Source of the DNA: Clostridiaceae bacterium | GTDB lineage: Bacteria; Bacillota; Clostridia; DSM-8532 | NCBI GenBank assembly: GCA_025361665.1 | Contig: JANYKF010000428.1 | Span: forward strand, 1 to 8,091 | Length of the DNA: 8,091 nt | Direction: 5' to 3' | Part shown: positions 1-7,071 of the stretch, piece by piece | How the letters are laid out: the number at the start of each line of letters is the position of its first letter | Numbering within the stretch: position 1 is the first letter of the stretch | Notes under the pieces: model-generated | Database searches by the model: none | The model's input: only the letters and a program-made list of their open reading frames with translations | Told to the model about the DNA's origin: nothing | Made by a program: the position numbers and the translations under genes

Positions 1-2283
1 GTCATGGACATCAGCGATGAAATCAGACTGGACAAAAAAAGGAAGCATACGCTGGAAATCGTCATCGATCGCCTTGTGGTCCGCCCGGATATCCAGAAGC
101 GACTCACGGATTCCATCGAGACGGCCCTCAACCTTGCAGGGGGCCTGCTGCTGGTGGATATCGCCGGCCAGCAGGAACTGATGTTCAGCATGAATTTCGC
201 CTGCCCGGAATGCGGCATCAGCATCGAGGAACTGGCACCCCGCATGTTCTCCTTCAACAACCCGTATGGCGCATGCCCCACCTGCACGGGCCTTGGTTCG
301 ATGCAGAAAATCGATCCGGACCTGGTGGTCATGGACAAATCCCTTTCTCTGGCGGACGGTGCCATCAACGTGGGAGGCTGGAACTTTTCCAACGAGGATG
401 CCTATTCGCGCATGTATCTTGACGCGATGGCCAGGCACTACAAATTCGATGTGCACACGCCGTGGGAAAAACTGCCGGCCGACATCGCACAGAAAATCCT
501 ATACGGCACAAACGGAGAGAAAATAAAGGTGGAATACGCGAAGGAATACGGCAGCGGTACCTTCATGACGGCATTCGAGGGCGTCATCAACAGCCTGGAT
601 CGGCGTCACGGCGAGACGAAGTCCGAAGGCATGAAGGAATACTATGAAGCCTTCATGAGCAGCATCACCTGTCCGGACTGCGGAGGAAAACGCCTGAAGA
701 AGGAAAGCCTGGCCGTCACGGTGGGCGGCCGGAACATCAACGATGTCACAACCCTGTCGGTGAACGAGTGCGACAGGTTCTTCAAATCCCTTTCCTTCAA
801 CAACAGGGAAACCATCATCGGCGGGCAAATCATGAAGGAACTTGCCGCACGTCTGGGATTCCTCAACGACGTCGGCCTTGACTACCTGACCTTGTCCCGC
901 ACGGCCGGAACGCTTTCCGGCGGCGAGGCGCAGCGCATCCGGCTCGCAACCCAGATCGGGTCCGGGCTGCAGGGTGTGCTCTATATTCTCGATGAACCCA
1001 GCATCGGGCTGCACCAGCGGGACAACGACCGCCTGCTGAAAACCCTCAAACGCCTGCGTGACCTTGGGAACACCCTGATTGTCGTCGAGCATGACGAAGA
1101 CACCATGTACGCGGCGGACCACATCATCGACATGGGCCCGGGAGCGGGTGAACATGGCGGATACATCATCGCACAGGGTACCGTGGACGAAATCAAGGCG
1201 AATCCGGATTCCATCACGGGAGCCTACCTGAGCGGGCGCCTGAAAATCGCGCTGCCTTCCGCCCGGAGAAAGGACGATGGCCGGTTCCTCCGCATCCTCG
1301 GTGCTGCGGAGAACAACCTCAAGGATGTGGATGTGGACATTCCGCTGGGCGTCCTCACCTGCATCACCGGTGTGTCCGGTTCCGGCAAAAGTTCACTCGT
1401 CAACGAGATCCTCTATAAAAAACTCGCGCAGAAGCTGAACAAGGCGAAAGTGAAGCCGGGAAAACACCGGGACATGCTGGGACTGCAGCTGCTGGACAAG
1501 GTCATCGAAATCGACCAGTCCGCCATCGGCCGCACCCCGCGCTCAAATCCCGCCACCTATACCGGCGTGTTCGACCTCATCCGGGATCTGTTCGCGAACA
1601 CGACGGATTCGAAGATGCGCGGATACACGAACGGCCGCTTCTCGTTCAATGTGCGGGGAGGCCGGTGTGAAGCGTGTTCCGGCGATGGCATCATCAAGAT
1701 TGAGATGCACTTCCTTCCGGACGTCTATGTCCCTTGCGAAGTCTGCAAGGGGAAACGGTACAACCGGGAGACGCTGGAGGTTCGCTACAAGGGAAAAAGC
1801 ATCGCCGATGTGCTGGACATGACAGTGGAGGAGGCACTCGCCTATTTCGAGAACATTCCGCGCATCCAGCGCAAGATGCAGACCCTGAACGATGTCGGCC
1901 TCGGGTACATCAAACTGGGCCAGCAGGCCACCACGCTCTCCGGCGGAGAAGCCCAGCGCGTGAAACTGGCGACGGAGCTTTCGAAACGGGCCACCGGCCG
2001 CACGATGTACATCCTTGATGAACCCACCACCGGTTTGCACATGGCAGATGTGCACATGCTCACGGAGGTCATCCAGCGGCTGGTGGACGCAGGCAACACA
2101 GCCGTGGTCATCGAGCACAACCTGGACGTGATCAAGATTGCCGACCATGTCATCGACCTCGGACCGGATGGCGGAGATCGCGGCGGCCGCGTCATCGCCC
2201 AGGGGACACCGGAGGAAGTGGCTGCTGTAAAAGGATCCTACACCGGTCAGTTTTTGAAGAAAATACTGGAACGAGACCGGTAA
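1..2283 (+). CDS. uvrA: Excinuclease ABC subunit A, 5'-truncated by the window edge
   Basis: UvrA is the DNA-damage recognition ATPase of nucleotide excision repair; it loads UvrB onto lesions. The frame is open from base 1, so the ATG at 4 is internal. Aligning the first zinc site with E. coli UvrA from memory (C253) implies that about 185 N-terminal residues are missing, including the first Walker A. Numbered from that ATG, the visible elements are: zinc site 1 at C67/C70/C91/C94; ABC signature LSGGEAQ at 304-310; Walker B LYILDEP at 326-332; second Walker [10 protein letters not shown] at 456-464; zinc site 2 at C555/C558/C578/C581; second signature at 645-651; and Walker B MYILDEP at 668-674. 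All motifs are intact and the C-terminus is of normal length. No terminator is visible after the stop, so transcription may run on into the flavodiiron gene 121 nt downstream. Confidence 0.98.
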   Translation, partial: VMDISDEIRLDKKRKHTLEIVIDRLVVRPDIQKRLTDSIETALNLAGGLLLVDIAGQQELMFSMNFACPECGISIEELAPRMFSFNNPYGACPTCTGLGSMQKIDPDLVVMDKSLSLADGAINVGGWNFSNEDAYSRMYLDAMARHYKFDVHTPWEKLPADIAQKILYGTNGEKIKVEYAKEYGSGTFMTAFEGVINSLDRRHGETKSEGMKEYYEAFMSSITCPDCGGKRLKKESLAVTVGGRNINDVTTLSVNECDRFFKSLSFNNRETIIGGQIMKELAARLGFLNDVGLDYLTLSRTAGTLSGGEAQRIRLATQIGSGLQGVLYILDEPSIGLHQRDNDRLLKTLKRLRDLGNTLIVVEHDEDTMYAADHIIDMGPGAGEHGGYIIAQGTVDEIKANPDSITGAYLSGRLKIALPSARRKDDGRFLRILGAAENNLKDVDVDIPLGVLTCITGVSGSGKSSLVNEILYKKLAQKLNKAKVKPGKHRDMLGLQLLDKVIEIDQSAIGRTPRSNPATYTGVFDLIRDLFANTTDSKMRGYTNGRFSFNVRGGRCEACSGDGIIKIEMHFLPDVYVPCEVCKGKRYNRETLEVRYKGKSIADVLDMTVEEALAYFENIPRIQRKMQTLNDVGLGYIKLGQQATTLSGGEAQRVKLATELSKRATGRTMYILDEPTTGLHMADVHMLTEVIQRLVDAGNTAVVIEHNLDVIKIADHVIDLGPDGGDRGGRVIAQGTPEEVAAVKGSYTGQFLKKILERDR

Positions 2284-2296
2284 TATTTGTGGGGCG

Positions 2297-2308
2297 TATG
2301 ATATCATA
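2297..2308. promoter_or_regulatory. 12-bp perfect palindrome, possible operator or -10 region
   Basis: TATGATATCATA is a perfect inverted repeat 13 bases after the uvrA stop codon, and it runs into the first unit of the 31-bp repeat. Its left half, TATGAT, resembles a -10 hexamer, but no convincing -35 lies 16-18 bp upstream. It does not match a regulator site that I can name with certainty. A role as operator of the flavodiiron gene is inferred from its position only. Confidence 0.35.
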
Positions 2309-2367
2309 AGATTGATGTTGCCACCCTCATGCCATCATAAGCTGAATATTGCCACCCTCATGCCATC
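2303..2367. repeat. Two-copy 31-bp tandem repeat in the flavodiiron gene leader
   Basis: Unit 1 spans 2303-2333 and unit 2 spans 2334-2364; unit 2 is followed by three more matching bases. The units match at 27 of 31 positions. Both begin ATCATAAG and end with the shared block TTGCCACCCTCATGCCATC (2318-2336 and 2349-2367). The four mismatches cluster at 2311-2317 against 2342-2348. The period is not a multiple of three, so this is non-coding and argues against extending the downstream gene upstream. The repeat could be a paired regulator site or a chance duplication. A weak promoter-like pair (TTGATG at 2312, CATAAG at 2336, 18-bp spacer) overlaps it. Confidence 0.85.
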
Positions 2368-2376
2368 CCGGGATGG
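2363..2376. promoter_or_regulatory. 14-bp perfect palindrome upstream of the flavodiiron gene
   Basis: CCATCCCGGGATGG is a perfect GC-rich palindrome that overlaps the end of the second 31-bp repeat unit, 28 bases before the chosen start codon. An overlapping alternative hairpin pairs GGGAT (2370-2374) with ATCCC (2379-2383) across a 4-base loop. It could be an operator or a leader hairpin. No U-run follows, so it is not a terminator. Confidence 0.35.
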
Positions 2377-2404
2377 ATATCCCATGACGAAAGGGGACGA
2401 AATC

Positions 2405-3604
2405 ATGTTGCTTCAAGTAAAGGACAATGTTTTCTACACGGGCATCCGTGACTGGGAACTGCGCATGTTTCACGGGCACGAGCTTTCCACCTTCAACGGT
2501 TCGAGTTACAACTCCTATCTGATCCGCGATGAAAAGACCGTATTGATCGATACCGTCTGGAGTCCCCATTCGGAAACTTTTCTCCATATGCTGGAGCATG
2601 AAGTCGGTTTCGCCCATATTGACATGATCGTCGTCAACCACAATGAACCGGATCATGGAGGCAGCCTGGCAGCCTTGATGGAAAAAATTCCAAATGTTGA
2701 AATCGTCTGTTCGAAAAAAGGCGAAGACATCATCAGGAAACACTTTCAGAATCCCGACTGGAAGTTCCGCACCGTGAAGACCGGAGACCGGATCAGCATC
2801 GGCAAGTCGGAACTGGTCTTTGTGGACATGACGATGATCCACTGGCCGGACAGCATGATGACATACATGACGGGGTCGAACATCCTGTTTTCAAACGATG
2901 CATTCGGGCAGCATTTCTGTGGTTCCAGCCTCTTCGCGGACGAAGTGGACGAAAGCATCGTCTGGGCGGAGGCCATCAAGTATTTTGCCGGAATCCTGGC
3001 TCCCTTCACCCCGCTCATCAAGCGAAAGGTCGCGGAAGTCATCGCGCTCGGCCTGCCGGTCGAGTTGATCGCGCCGAGTCATGGCGTCCTCTGGCGCAAG
3101 GATCCCCTGCGCATCGTTTCCAAATATGCGGAGTGGGCTGATGATTATGACGAGGGGTATGTCACCATTGCCTATGACACCATGTATCAGGCTACCCGCA
3201 AAATGGCGGAAGCCATCGGGCATGGCATTGAGTTAGAGGGAGTGCAGATGAAGCTCTTCAATACGGCCTTGTGCGACCAGTCCGACCTGATGACGGACTT
3301 CTTCCGCAGCAAGGGCATCATTCTGGGCAGCAGCACGGTCAACAACGGACTGCTGCGCTCCCTGGCAGGCGTCCTCGATGAGTTGCGGGGTCATAAGCTC
3401 AAAAACAAGATCGGGTTTGCTTTTGGCAGTTACGGTTGGAGCGGAGAGGCGCCGAAGACTCTCTGGCGCGGTCTGGAGGAAGCGGGCATCAAAGTGGTTC
3501 TGGAACCGGTCACAGCCAGGTATACCCCTTCTGCGGAAGAACTGAAAGCCTGCCGCGATGCGGGACGTGCATTCGCAAAGCATGTCAGGGAGGAAAAGTT
3601 GTGA
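2405..3604 (+). CDS. Flavodiiron protein (A-type flavoprotein, NorV-like core without rubredoxin)
   Basis: The predicted 399-aa cytoplasmic protein would reduce NO to N2O and/or O2 to water. An N-terminal metallo-beta-lactamase-like domain (about 1-250) carries a complete set of diiron ligands: H79, E81 and D83 in HNEPDH, H146 in IHWPDS, D165 in SNDAFGQH, and H226 in SHG. A flavodoxin domain follows, with its FMN phosphate loop near 254-266. It reads closely like E. coli NorV (GSSYNSYLIR, HWPDSMMTY, SNDAFGQH), but ends after the flavodoxin domain and has no rubredoxin CxxC pairs. An outside partner must therefore deliver electrons. The start at 2405 has AAGGGGA seven bases upstream; the in-frame TTG at 2312 would translate through the repeats, and the ATG at 2384 has a poorer ribosome site. 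The choice between NO and O2 as substrate cannot be made from sequence alone. Confidence 0.95.
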   Translation: MLLQVKDNVFYTGIRDWELRMFHGHELSTFNGSSYNSYLIRDEKTVLIDTVWSPHSETFLHMLEHEVGFAHIDMIVVNHNEPDHGGSLAALMEKIPNVEIVCSKKGEDIIRKHFQNPDWKFRTVKTGDRISIGKSELVFVDMTMIHWPDSMMTYMTGSNILFSNDAFGQHFCGSSLFADEVDESIVWAEAIKYFAGILAPFTPLIKRKVAEVIALGLPVELIAPSHGVLWRKDPLRIVSKYAEWADDYDEGYVTIAYDTMYQATRKMAEAIGHGIELEGVQMKLFNTALCDQSDLMTDFFRSKGIILGSSTVNNGLLRSLAGVLDELRGHKLKNKIGFAFGSYGWSGEAPKTLWRGLEEAGIKVVLEPVTARYTPSAEELKACRDAGRAFAKHVREEKL

Positions 3605-3634
3605 TTGCCAATGGATTGGCACGGGCGGACCGGC

Positions 3635-4273
3635 ATGGCTGAGCATTATTTCACGGAGGAACCGACTTCCGCAATCAGGGAGGTGTCATTTGAAGCGACT
3701 GTTCATGGGCATCAGCTCCAATTCGTCTCTGTGAGCGGTGTGTTCTCCTTCGAACCCCGCATCGACAAGGCATCCCTCCTGCTCATCGGTGCTTTTTCAC
3801 CCGGCCGGCCGGATGGCTCCCTCCTTGACGTCGGCTGCGGCTTCGGCCCCATCGGTTTGTGCATCAAATCGGTTTTTCCCGGATTGTCCGTCACCATGGC
3901 CGACATCAATCGCCGTGCCGTCACATATGCCATGAACAATGCGGAACGCAATCACCTTTGTGCGGAAACCGTGTGGAGCGACTTGTATGCCGGCCTGGTA
4001 CGGCGCAGGTTCACCGATATCGTCAGCAATCCGCCGATTGCTGCGGGAAAAGCCGTCAACCTGCGCTTGATCCGTGAGGCTGCGGATCATCTTGAACCCA
4101 ACGGGTCCCTTTGGCTGACCGCCTTCCACAACAAAGGCGGGGGAACCCTGAAAAAAGCCATGGCGGAAGTCTTTGGGAATGTGGCGGACGTGGTGAAAAG
4201 CGGCGGAATCCGTGTCTACCGATCCGCCAAACGGCAGGAAATCTCTTGCAATTCGGCCGTTTCAGGCGGATAA
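3635..4273 (+). CDS. Class I SAM-dependent methyltransferase, RsmC/YbxB-like
   Basis: The predicted 212-aa methyltransferase is of the small RsmC/YbxB type. RsmC itself methylates a guanine of 16S rRNA; whether this short form has the same target is not shown. The N-terminus HYFTEEPTS resembles the start of YbxB. Motif I LLDVGCGFGPIG is at 63-74, the acidic residue after strand 2 is D90, and the catalytic NPPI is at 132-135, as expected for N-methylation of a nucleobase. The protein lacks the extra N-terminal domain of E. coli RsmC, as is usual for the short homologues. It lies 30 nt after the flavodiiron gene, probably in the same transcript. The ATG at 3635 is chosen because similarity starts there, and GGGCGGA lies just upstream. 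TTG 3605 and ATG 3611 are alternatives closer to the stronger GGGAGG at 3588-3593. Confidence 0.88.
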   Translation: MAEHYFTEEPTSAIREVSFEATVHGHQLQFVSVSGVFSFEPRIDKASLLLIGAFSPGRPDGSLLDVGCGFGPIGLCIKSVFPGLSVTMADINRRAVTYAMNNAERNHLCAETVWSDLYAGLVRRRFTDIVSNPPIAAGKAVNLRLIREAADHLEPNGSLWLTAFHNKGGGTLKKAMAEVFGNVADVVKSGGIRVYRSAKRQEISCNSAVSGG

Positions 4274-4330
4274 TGGCAGAAGAAGATGACCCGGTTTGAA
4301 AGTCGCAGTATCAAACAGCAATCAAAGACA

Positions 4331-4348
4331 CCGGATGGATGCATCCGG
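4331..4348 (+). promoter_or_regulatory. 7-bp stem-loop just upstream of a ribosome binding site
   Basis: CCGGATG (4331-4337) pairs perfectly with CATCCGG (4342-4348) around the loop GATG. The hairpin ends ten bases before the AGGGGG ribosome binding site at 4358-4363 of the next gene. No U-run follows, so it is not a classical terminator. It may be an operator or an mRNA structure that affects translation or processing between the methyltransferase and the TIM-barrel gene. Confidence 0.35.
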
Positions 4349-4370
4349 CCGGGCAACAGGGGGTAAGATA

Positions 4371-5228
4371 ATGGGCACACAATTTCCCCGCACGGTGGTG
4401 GGCGGAAAATCACTTTCCAGGATGATCATCGGAAGCAACTGGATTCTTGGCTGGAGCCATACCGGCGCTGCGGCGGATCAGCTGATCCGATCGAAGAACG
4501 ACTCGGCGGAAAAAATCACCGAACTGCTGGAAGTATACCTGGATGCGGGCGTGGATACGATCATGGCGCCGTTTACCGGTCATGATGCGCTCATGAAAGC
4601 CATTCACACGGCAGAGGACCGCACCGGCAAAGGCATGATCCTCGTGGACACGCCCATCATCAATGTGGACGACACTGCTGCAGGCCGCAGGGAAGCTGCC
4701 GAAGTGATCGCAGCCAGCGCGAAGAACGGCGCCGCATTCTGTTTCCCGCACCATTCCAGCACGGAACAGCTGGTCAGCAAGAACAAGCGGACGATCGATC
4801 GTTTGCCGGACTATCTCAAAATGATCCGCGATCAGGGCATGATTCCGGGGCTTTCCGCCCACATGCCCGAACTGGTGCTCTATTCCGATGCGAACGGGTA
4901 CGATGTGGAAACATACATCCAATTGTACAATTGCCTTGGATTCCTGATGCAGATTGAAATTGAGACCGTCAACAAGATCATCTGGGAAGCAAAGAAGCCA
5001 GTCATGACGATCAAGTCGATGGCGGCCGGCCGCGTGACCCCGTTCGTCGGCTTGAATTTCTCCTGGGCCACCCTGCGCCCCTGCGACATGGTCACGGTCG
5101 GATGCATGACCCCGAAAGAAGCGGAAGAAGTCATCGAGATTTCCCTGGCTGCCTTCGAAGGCCGCAGACCGGAACTGGAGGGCCGAAGCAGCCCCGCCAA
5201 CTCCTCCCTCACCAAAACGGCCGAATAG
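4371..5228 (+). CDS. Uncharacterised TIM-barrel protein, degenerate aldo/keto-reductase-like
   Basis: The predicted 285-aa soluble protein has no function that I can name. The layout resembles an aldo/keto reductase barrel: an opening strand VGGKSLSRMIIGSNWILG (10-27); AGVDTI then HDALMKAI (59-78), where reductases have DTA..Y and an LG.AL helix; a His pair at H127-H128; and a closing VGCMTPKEAEEVIE (243-256), as in the cofactor-binding end of that family. However, the expected catalytic Tyr five residues after D62 is Pro, and the strand that normally holds the catalytic Lys reads ILVDTP. Classical NADPH-dependent reduction is therefore doubtful. AGGGGG at 4358-4363 with a 7-base spacer supports the ATG at 4371 over the TTG at 4296. 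The last 20 or so residues are low in complexity and may reflect a frame change (see findings). Fold assignment is an inference; that it is a real gene is near certain. Confidence 0.6.
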   Translation: MGTQFPRTVVGGKSLSRMIIGSNWILGWSHTGAAADQLIRSKNDSAEKITELLEVYLDAGVDTIMAPFTGHDALMKAIHTAEDRTGKGMILVDTPIINVDDTAAGRREAAEVIAASAKNGAAFCFPHHSSTEQLVSKNKRTIDRLPDYLKMIRDQGMIPGLSAHMPELVLYSDANGYDVETYIQLYNCLGFLMQIEIETVNKIIWEAKKPVMTIKSMAAGRVTPFVGLNFSWATLRPCDMVTVGCMTPKEAEEVIEISLAAFEGRRPELEGRSSPANSSLTKTAE

Positions 5229-5291
5229 CCGCAATGCTGAAGCCAAAGCCGAACCTCGATTTCGCCATGCAGGACAAGATCTCCGATGCGG

Positions 5292-5325
5292 CCCGGTATC
5301 ACGTTTGATACCGGGTTTCGCTTTT
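5292..5325 (+). terminator. Rho-independent terminator
   Basis: CCCGGTATC (5292-5300) pairs perfectly over 9 bp with GATACCGGG (5307-5315) around a 6-base loop. The stem is followed by TTTCGCTTTT. It lies 63 bases after the stop of the TIM-barrel gene and separates the left gene group from the four-gene operon to the right. Confidence 0.88.
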
Positions 5326-5404
5326 CATGCAGATATGATATTGTAGTAATACCCAAAAGGGTACGCAATTGGGTTTCGTATCCATTCTCACATGAGGTGC
5401 ACGC
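5326..5404 (+). promoter_or_regulatory. Leader of the four-gene operon, with competing inverted repeats
   Basis: This AT-richer stretch follows the terminator and precedes the first gene of the coupled operon, so it should contain the promoter. TATGAT at 5334-5339 is a -10 candidate, but no good -35 is present at the usual distance. Three pairings compete: TACCC (5350-5354) with GGGTA (5359-5363); ACCCAA (5351-5356) with TTGGGT (5369-5374); and GGGTACG (5359-5365) with CGTATCC (5377-5383, one G-U pair). The ribosome binding site GAGGTG is at 5394-5399. Regulation by an operator or an alternative leader structure is an inference. Confidence 0.35.
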
Positions 5405-6649
5405 ATGGATAAGTTCATGGGAATCCTGTCGACTGCCGGCGGGCTGGCCGTCAAGCTGCTGGATTTTTACAGCGGTTTGTTTGCAAACGGGGTTCTGCGT
5501 ACGGCAATGGGCCTGCTGGTCATCCTGCTTGTATTGCTCTTGATTGCCTTCTTCATCAAGCCGATTGGTTTTCTGCTTGCGCGGCCGTTTCTGCGTTCGG
5601 TTTGCGACTGGTCGGCTGTGCTGGCCATGCGCCGGACGGAAGAGCCGGGTGCGCCAAAGCCTTATGTGCTCCACATGCGGCTGAGTCTGCGGGAAATGTT
5701 CCGCAAGGCGCTCGCGGATGTCGGCTTGTTCGGGCGCACCAACACGGATGCACTTTGCACGCTTCTTGTGCGGAGAGGAAGGAACCTGTCGGAAGATGCC
5801 AGCTTTGGTGCGCTGCAGGGTTTCACCCGGCGCTCCGAATCCTTGCGAAAACAGGCGACACGCTACATGAACCTGGTGCGGGCCATTGAGCGGGAACGGG
5901 CAAGCCGCCTCATCCAGGCGCAGGATTATTACGCGGACGCGGCCCATCTGTCCGAACTCGAATTGCCCTGCCACCCCGGTGAAATCCTGAAAGGCTTTTG
6001 TCATGGCTTGTTTTCAGCCTTGCTGTACAATGCGACAGACTATCATGCATTCCGAAACCTCATCCGATCCAGTTCCATCCGTCCGGATGGCACCCAGATG
6101 CGTTTTCACACGGAATCCGCGCGGGAGCATTTCGCGGATCGGATGCAGCGGTGCCTCGATCACTCCGTTCCCTATGTGATGTTCACCTGGCTGCTTCTGC
6201 CGCGCTGCGGCCTGCGGCCCGCAGTCTATCGGTACTTGTTTTGGTCGGCAAATCCGAGGCGCACCTTCAAGCTGGAAAATGAACGCGGGCCGGGGTATGA
6301 AATCCGGTTTGAAGCGGACCAAAGCCGTCCGCAAACTACTTTTCGTTATGAGGTGATCACATCCGGCCCGACCTTGCTCAAACGCATCCAGGAAACCGGG
6401 ACCCATGAAATCATGTCGTGGGCCGCGGGCAAAGCCGCGCTGGAAGGCGTACTGCTTGGAAGCGCCTACCCCGTGGAGGCCGGGTCGGTTTCTCCCCGGC
6501 ACATCGTCAGCGATCGGTACCGGCTGGACAACCCCTATGACAGGCGGGTGTTTGCCAACGCCATCCGCCGTTTCATTGCCGAACTCACGGAAACCGTTGT
6601 GGAACGGGAAACGGCTCCAGCTGAAATCGAAAAGGGAGGTCCCGTATGA
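5405..6649 (+). CDS. Hypothetical protein with one N-terminal membrane segment
   Basis: I do not recognise a family for this 414-aa protein. Residues 1-30 are mildly hydrophobic. A strong membrane segment follows at about 33-59 (MGLLVILLVLLLIAFF in its core), ended by arginines. The rest is a largely soluble, Arg-rich domain: a helical, charged stretch at 140-170 (RRSESLRKQ, IERERASR), and a probably alpha/beta part at 185-395. A short hydrophobic stretch YVMFTWLLLP (257-266) may be buried or membrane-associated. No signal-peptide cleavage site is evident, so it is probably membrane-anchored. GAGGTG five bases before the ATG supports the start. The gene ends in an ATGA overlap with the next membrane-protein gene, which suggests that the two products work together. 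That it is a real gene is supported by the ribosome sites, the coupling and the hydrophobic pattern. Confidence 0.85.
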   Translation: MDKFMGILSTAGGLAVKLLDFYSGLFANGVLRTAMGLLVILLVLLLIAFFIKPIGFLLARPFLRSVCDWSAVLAMRRTEEPGAPKPYVLHMRLSLREMFRKALADVGLFGRTNTDALCTLLVRRGRNLSEDASFGALQGFTRRSESLRKQATRYMNLVRAIERERASRLIQAQDYYADAAHLSELELPCHPGEILKGFCHGLFSALLYNATDYHAFRNLIRSSSIRPDGTQMRFHTESAREHFADRMQRCLDHSVPYVMFTWLLLPRCGLRPAVYRYLFWSANPRRTFKLENERGPGYEIRFEADQSRPQTTFRYEVITSGPTLLKRIQETGTHEIMSWAAGKAALEGVLLGSAYPVEAGSVSPRHIVSDRYRLDNPYDRRVFANAIRRFIAELTETVVERETAPAEIEKGGPV

Positions 6650-7071
6650 CAGAATTGCTGCAAGGGGTTCTGGACCAATTCGCGGCCGTGCTGGATATCT
6701 CCATGGTCCAGCCGATATTCGGGATAAAAGGCCTTTTTTGGTTGTTCGTTCTCATCGAAATCGGCGTGCGTCTGTATTTGGGAAGGGCGTCCCGGCAATT
6801 GCACGAGGTTGAGCCGGAACACCGGCAAAACCTTGTCCGCAGGTTCTGGTTCAAATTGTCCATCCTGTTTTTTTTCCTGCGTCCGTTCTGCATCGTGTCT
6901 TCCCCGGAAACCGGCCGTTTCAACGCGCTGATGCTCAATGAACTCATCAATCTGTTCATGATCGGCGGCGCCCTCCTCCGTCTGCACTACGCAAGGGCTG
7001 AAGAAGCGAGATTCGAGGAGTGGACCGAACTGGACGCAGCGGAAGTCGTGGTGTCCGAAGACAGGACATGA
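6646..7071 (+). CDS. Hypothetical small membrane protein
   Basis: This 141-aa protein belongs to no family that I recognise. Hydrophobic segments lie at about 24-45 (FWLFVLIEIGVRLYL) and 70-86 (LSILFFFLRPFCIV), with a weaker third at 98-113 (NELINLFMIGGALLRL). A charged, Arg-rich loop (46-69) separates the first two, and the tail after residue 114 is strongly acidic (EEARFEEWTELDAAE). Two or three membrane passes are therefore likely. An excellent GGGAGGT lies five bases before the ATG, and the start overlaps the preceding stop as ATGA (6646-6649). The close coupling to the 414-aa membrane-anchored protein suggests a two-part membrane complex; that is an inference from layout only. Confidence 0.85.
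   Translation: MTELLQGVLDQFAAVLDISMVQPIFGIKGLFWLFVLIEIGVRLYLGRASRQLHEVEPEHRQNLVRRFWFKLSILFFFLRPFCIVSSPETGRFNALMLNELINLFMIGGALLRLHYARAEEARFEEWTELDAAEVVVSEDRT

Noticed and set aside
1543..2307. 254-codon minus-strand frame opposite the end of uvrA
   Set aside because: It lies almost entirely opposite conserved UvrA motifs and has no ribosome site or recognisable protein pattern.
2303..2367. Tandem repeat considered as a CRISPR fragment
   Set aside because: The two units are directly adjacent without a spacer, and there are no cas genes nearby.
2312..2404. Upstream TTG start that would extend the flavodiiron protein by 31 residues
   Set aside because: The added region consists of the tandem repeat and palindrome, has no ribosome site, and the known family begins near the ATG at 2405.
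4273..4299. Eight-codon ORF overlapping the methyltransferase stop (TAATG)
   Set aside because: It is too short, with no supporting ribosome site or context; it is probably chance.
4296..4370. Upstream TTG start for the TIM-barrel gene
   Set aside because: The extension runs through the hairpin, and the actual ribosome site AGGGGG lies just before the ATG at 4371.
4410..5246. 278-codon minus-strand frame opposite the TIM-barrel gene
   Set aside because: It mirrors a + strand gene that has a strong ribosome site; its composition is that of a shadow frame.
4880..6004. 374-codon open frame on the minus strand
   Set aside because: It crosses the terminator and parts of two well-supported + strand genes. 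Its translation is rich in Gln, His, Cys and Arg with no recognisable motif, as expected of a shadow frame in GC-rich coding DNA.
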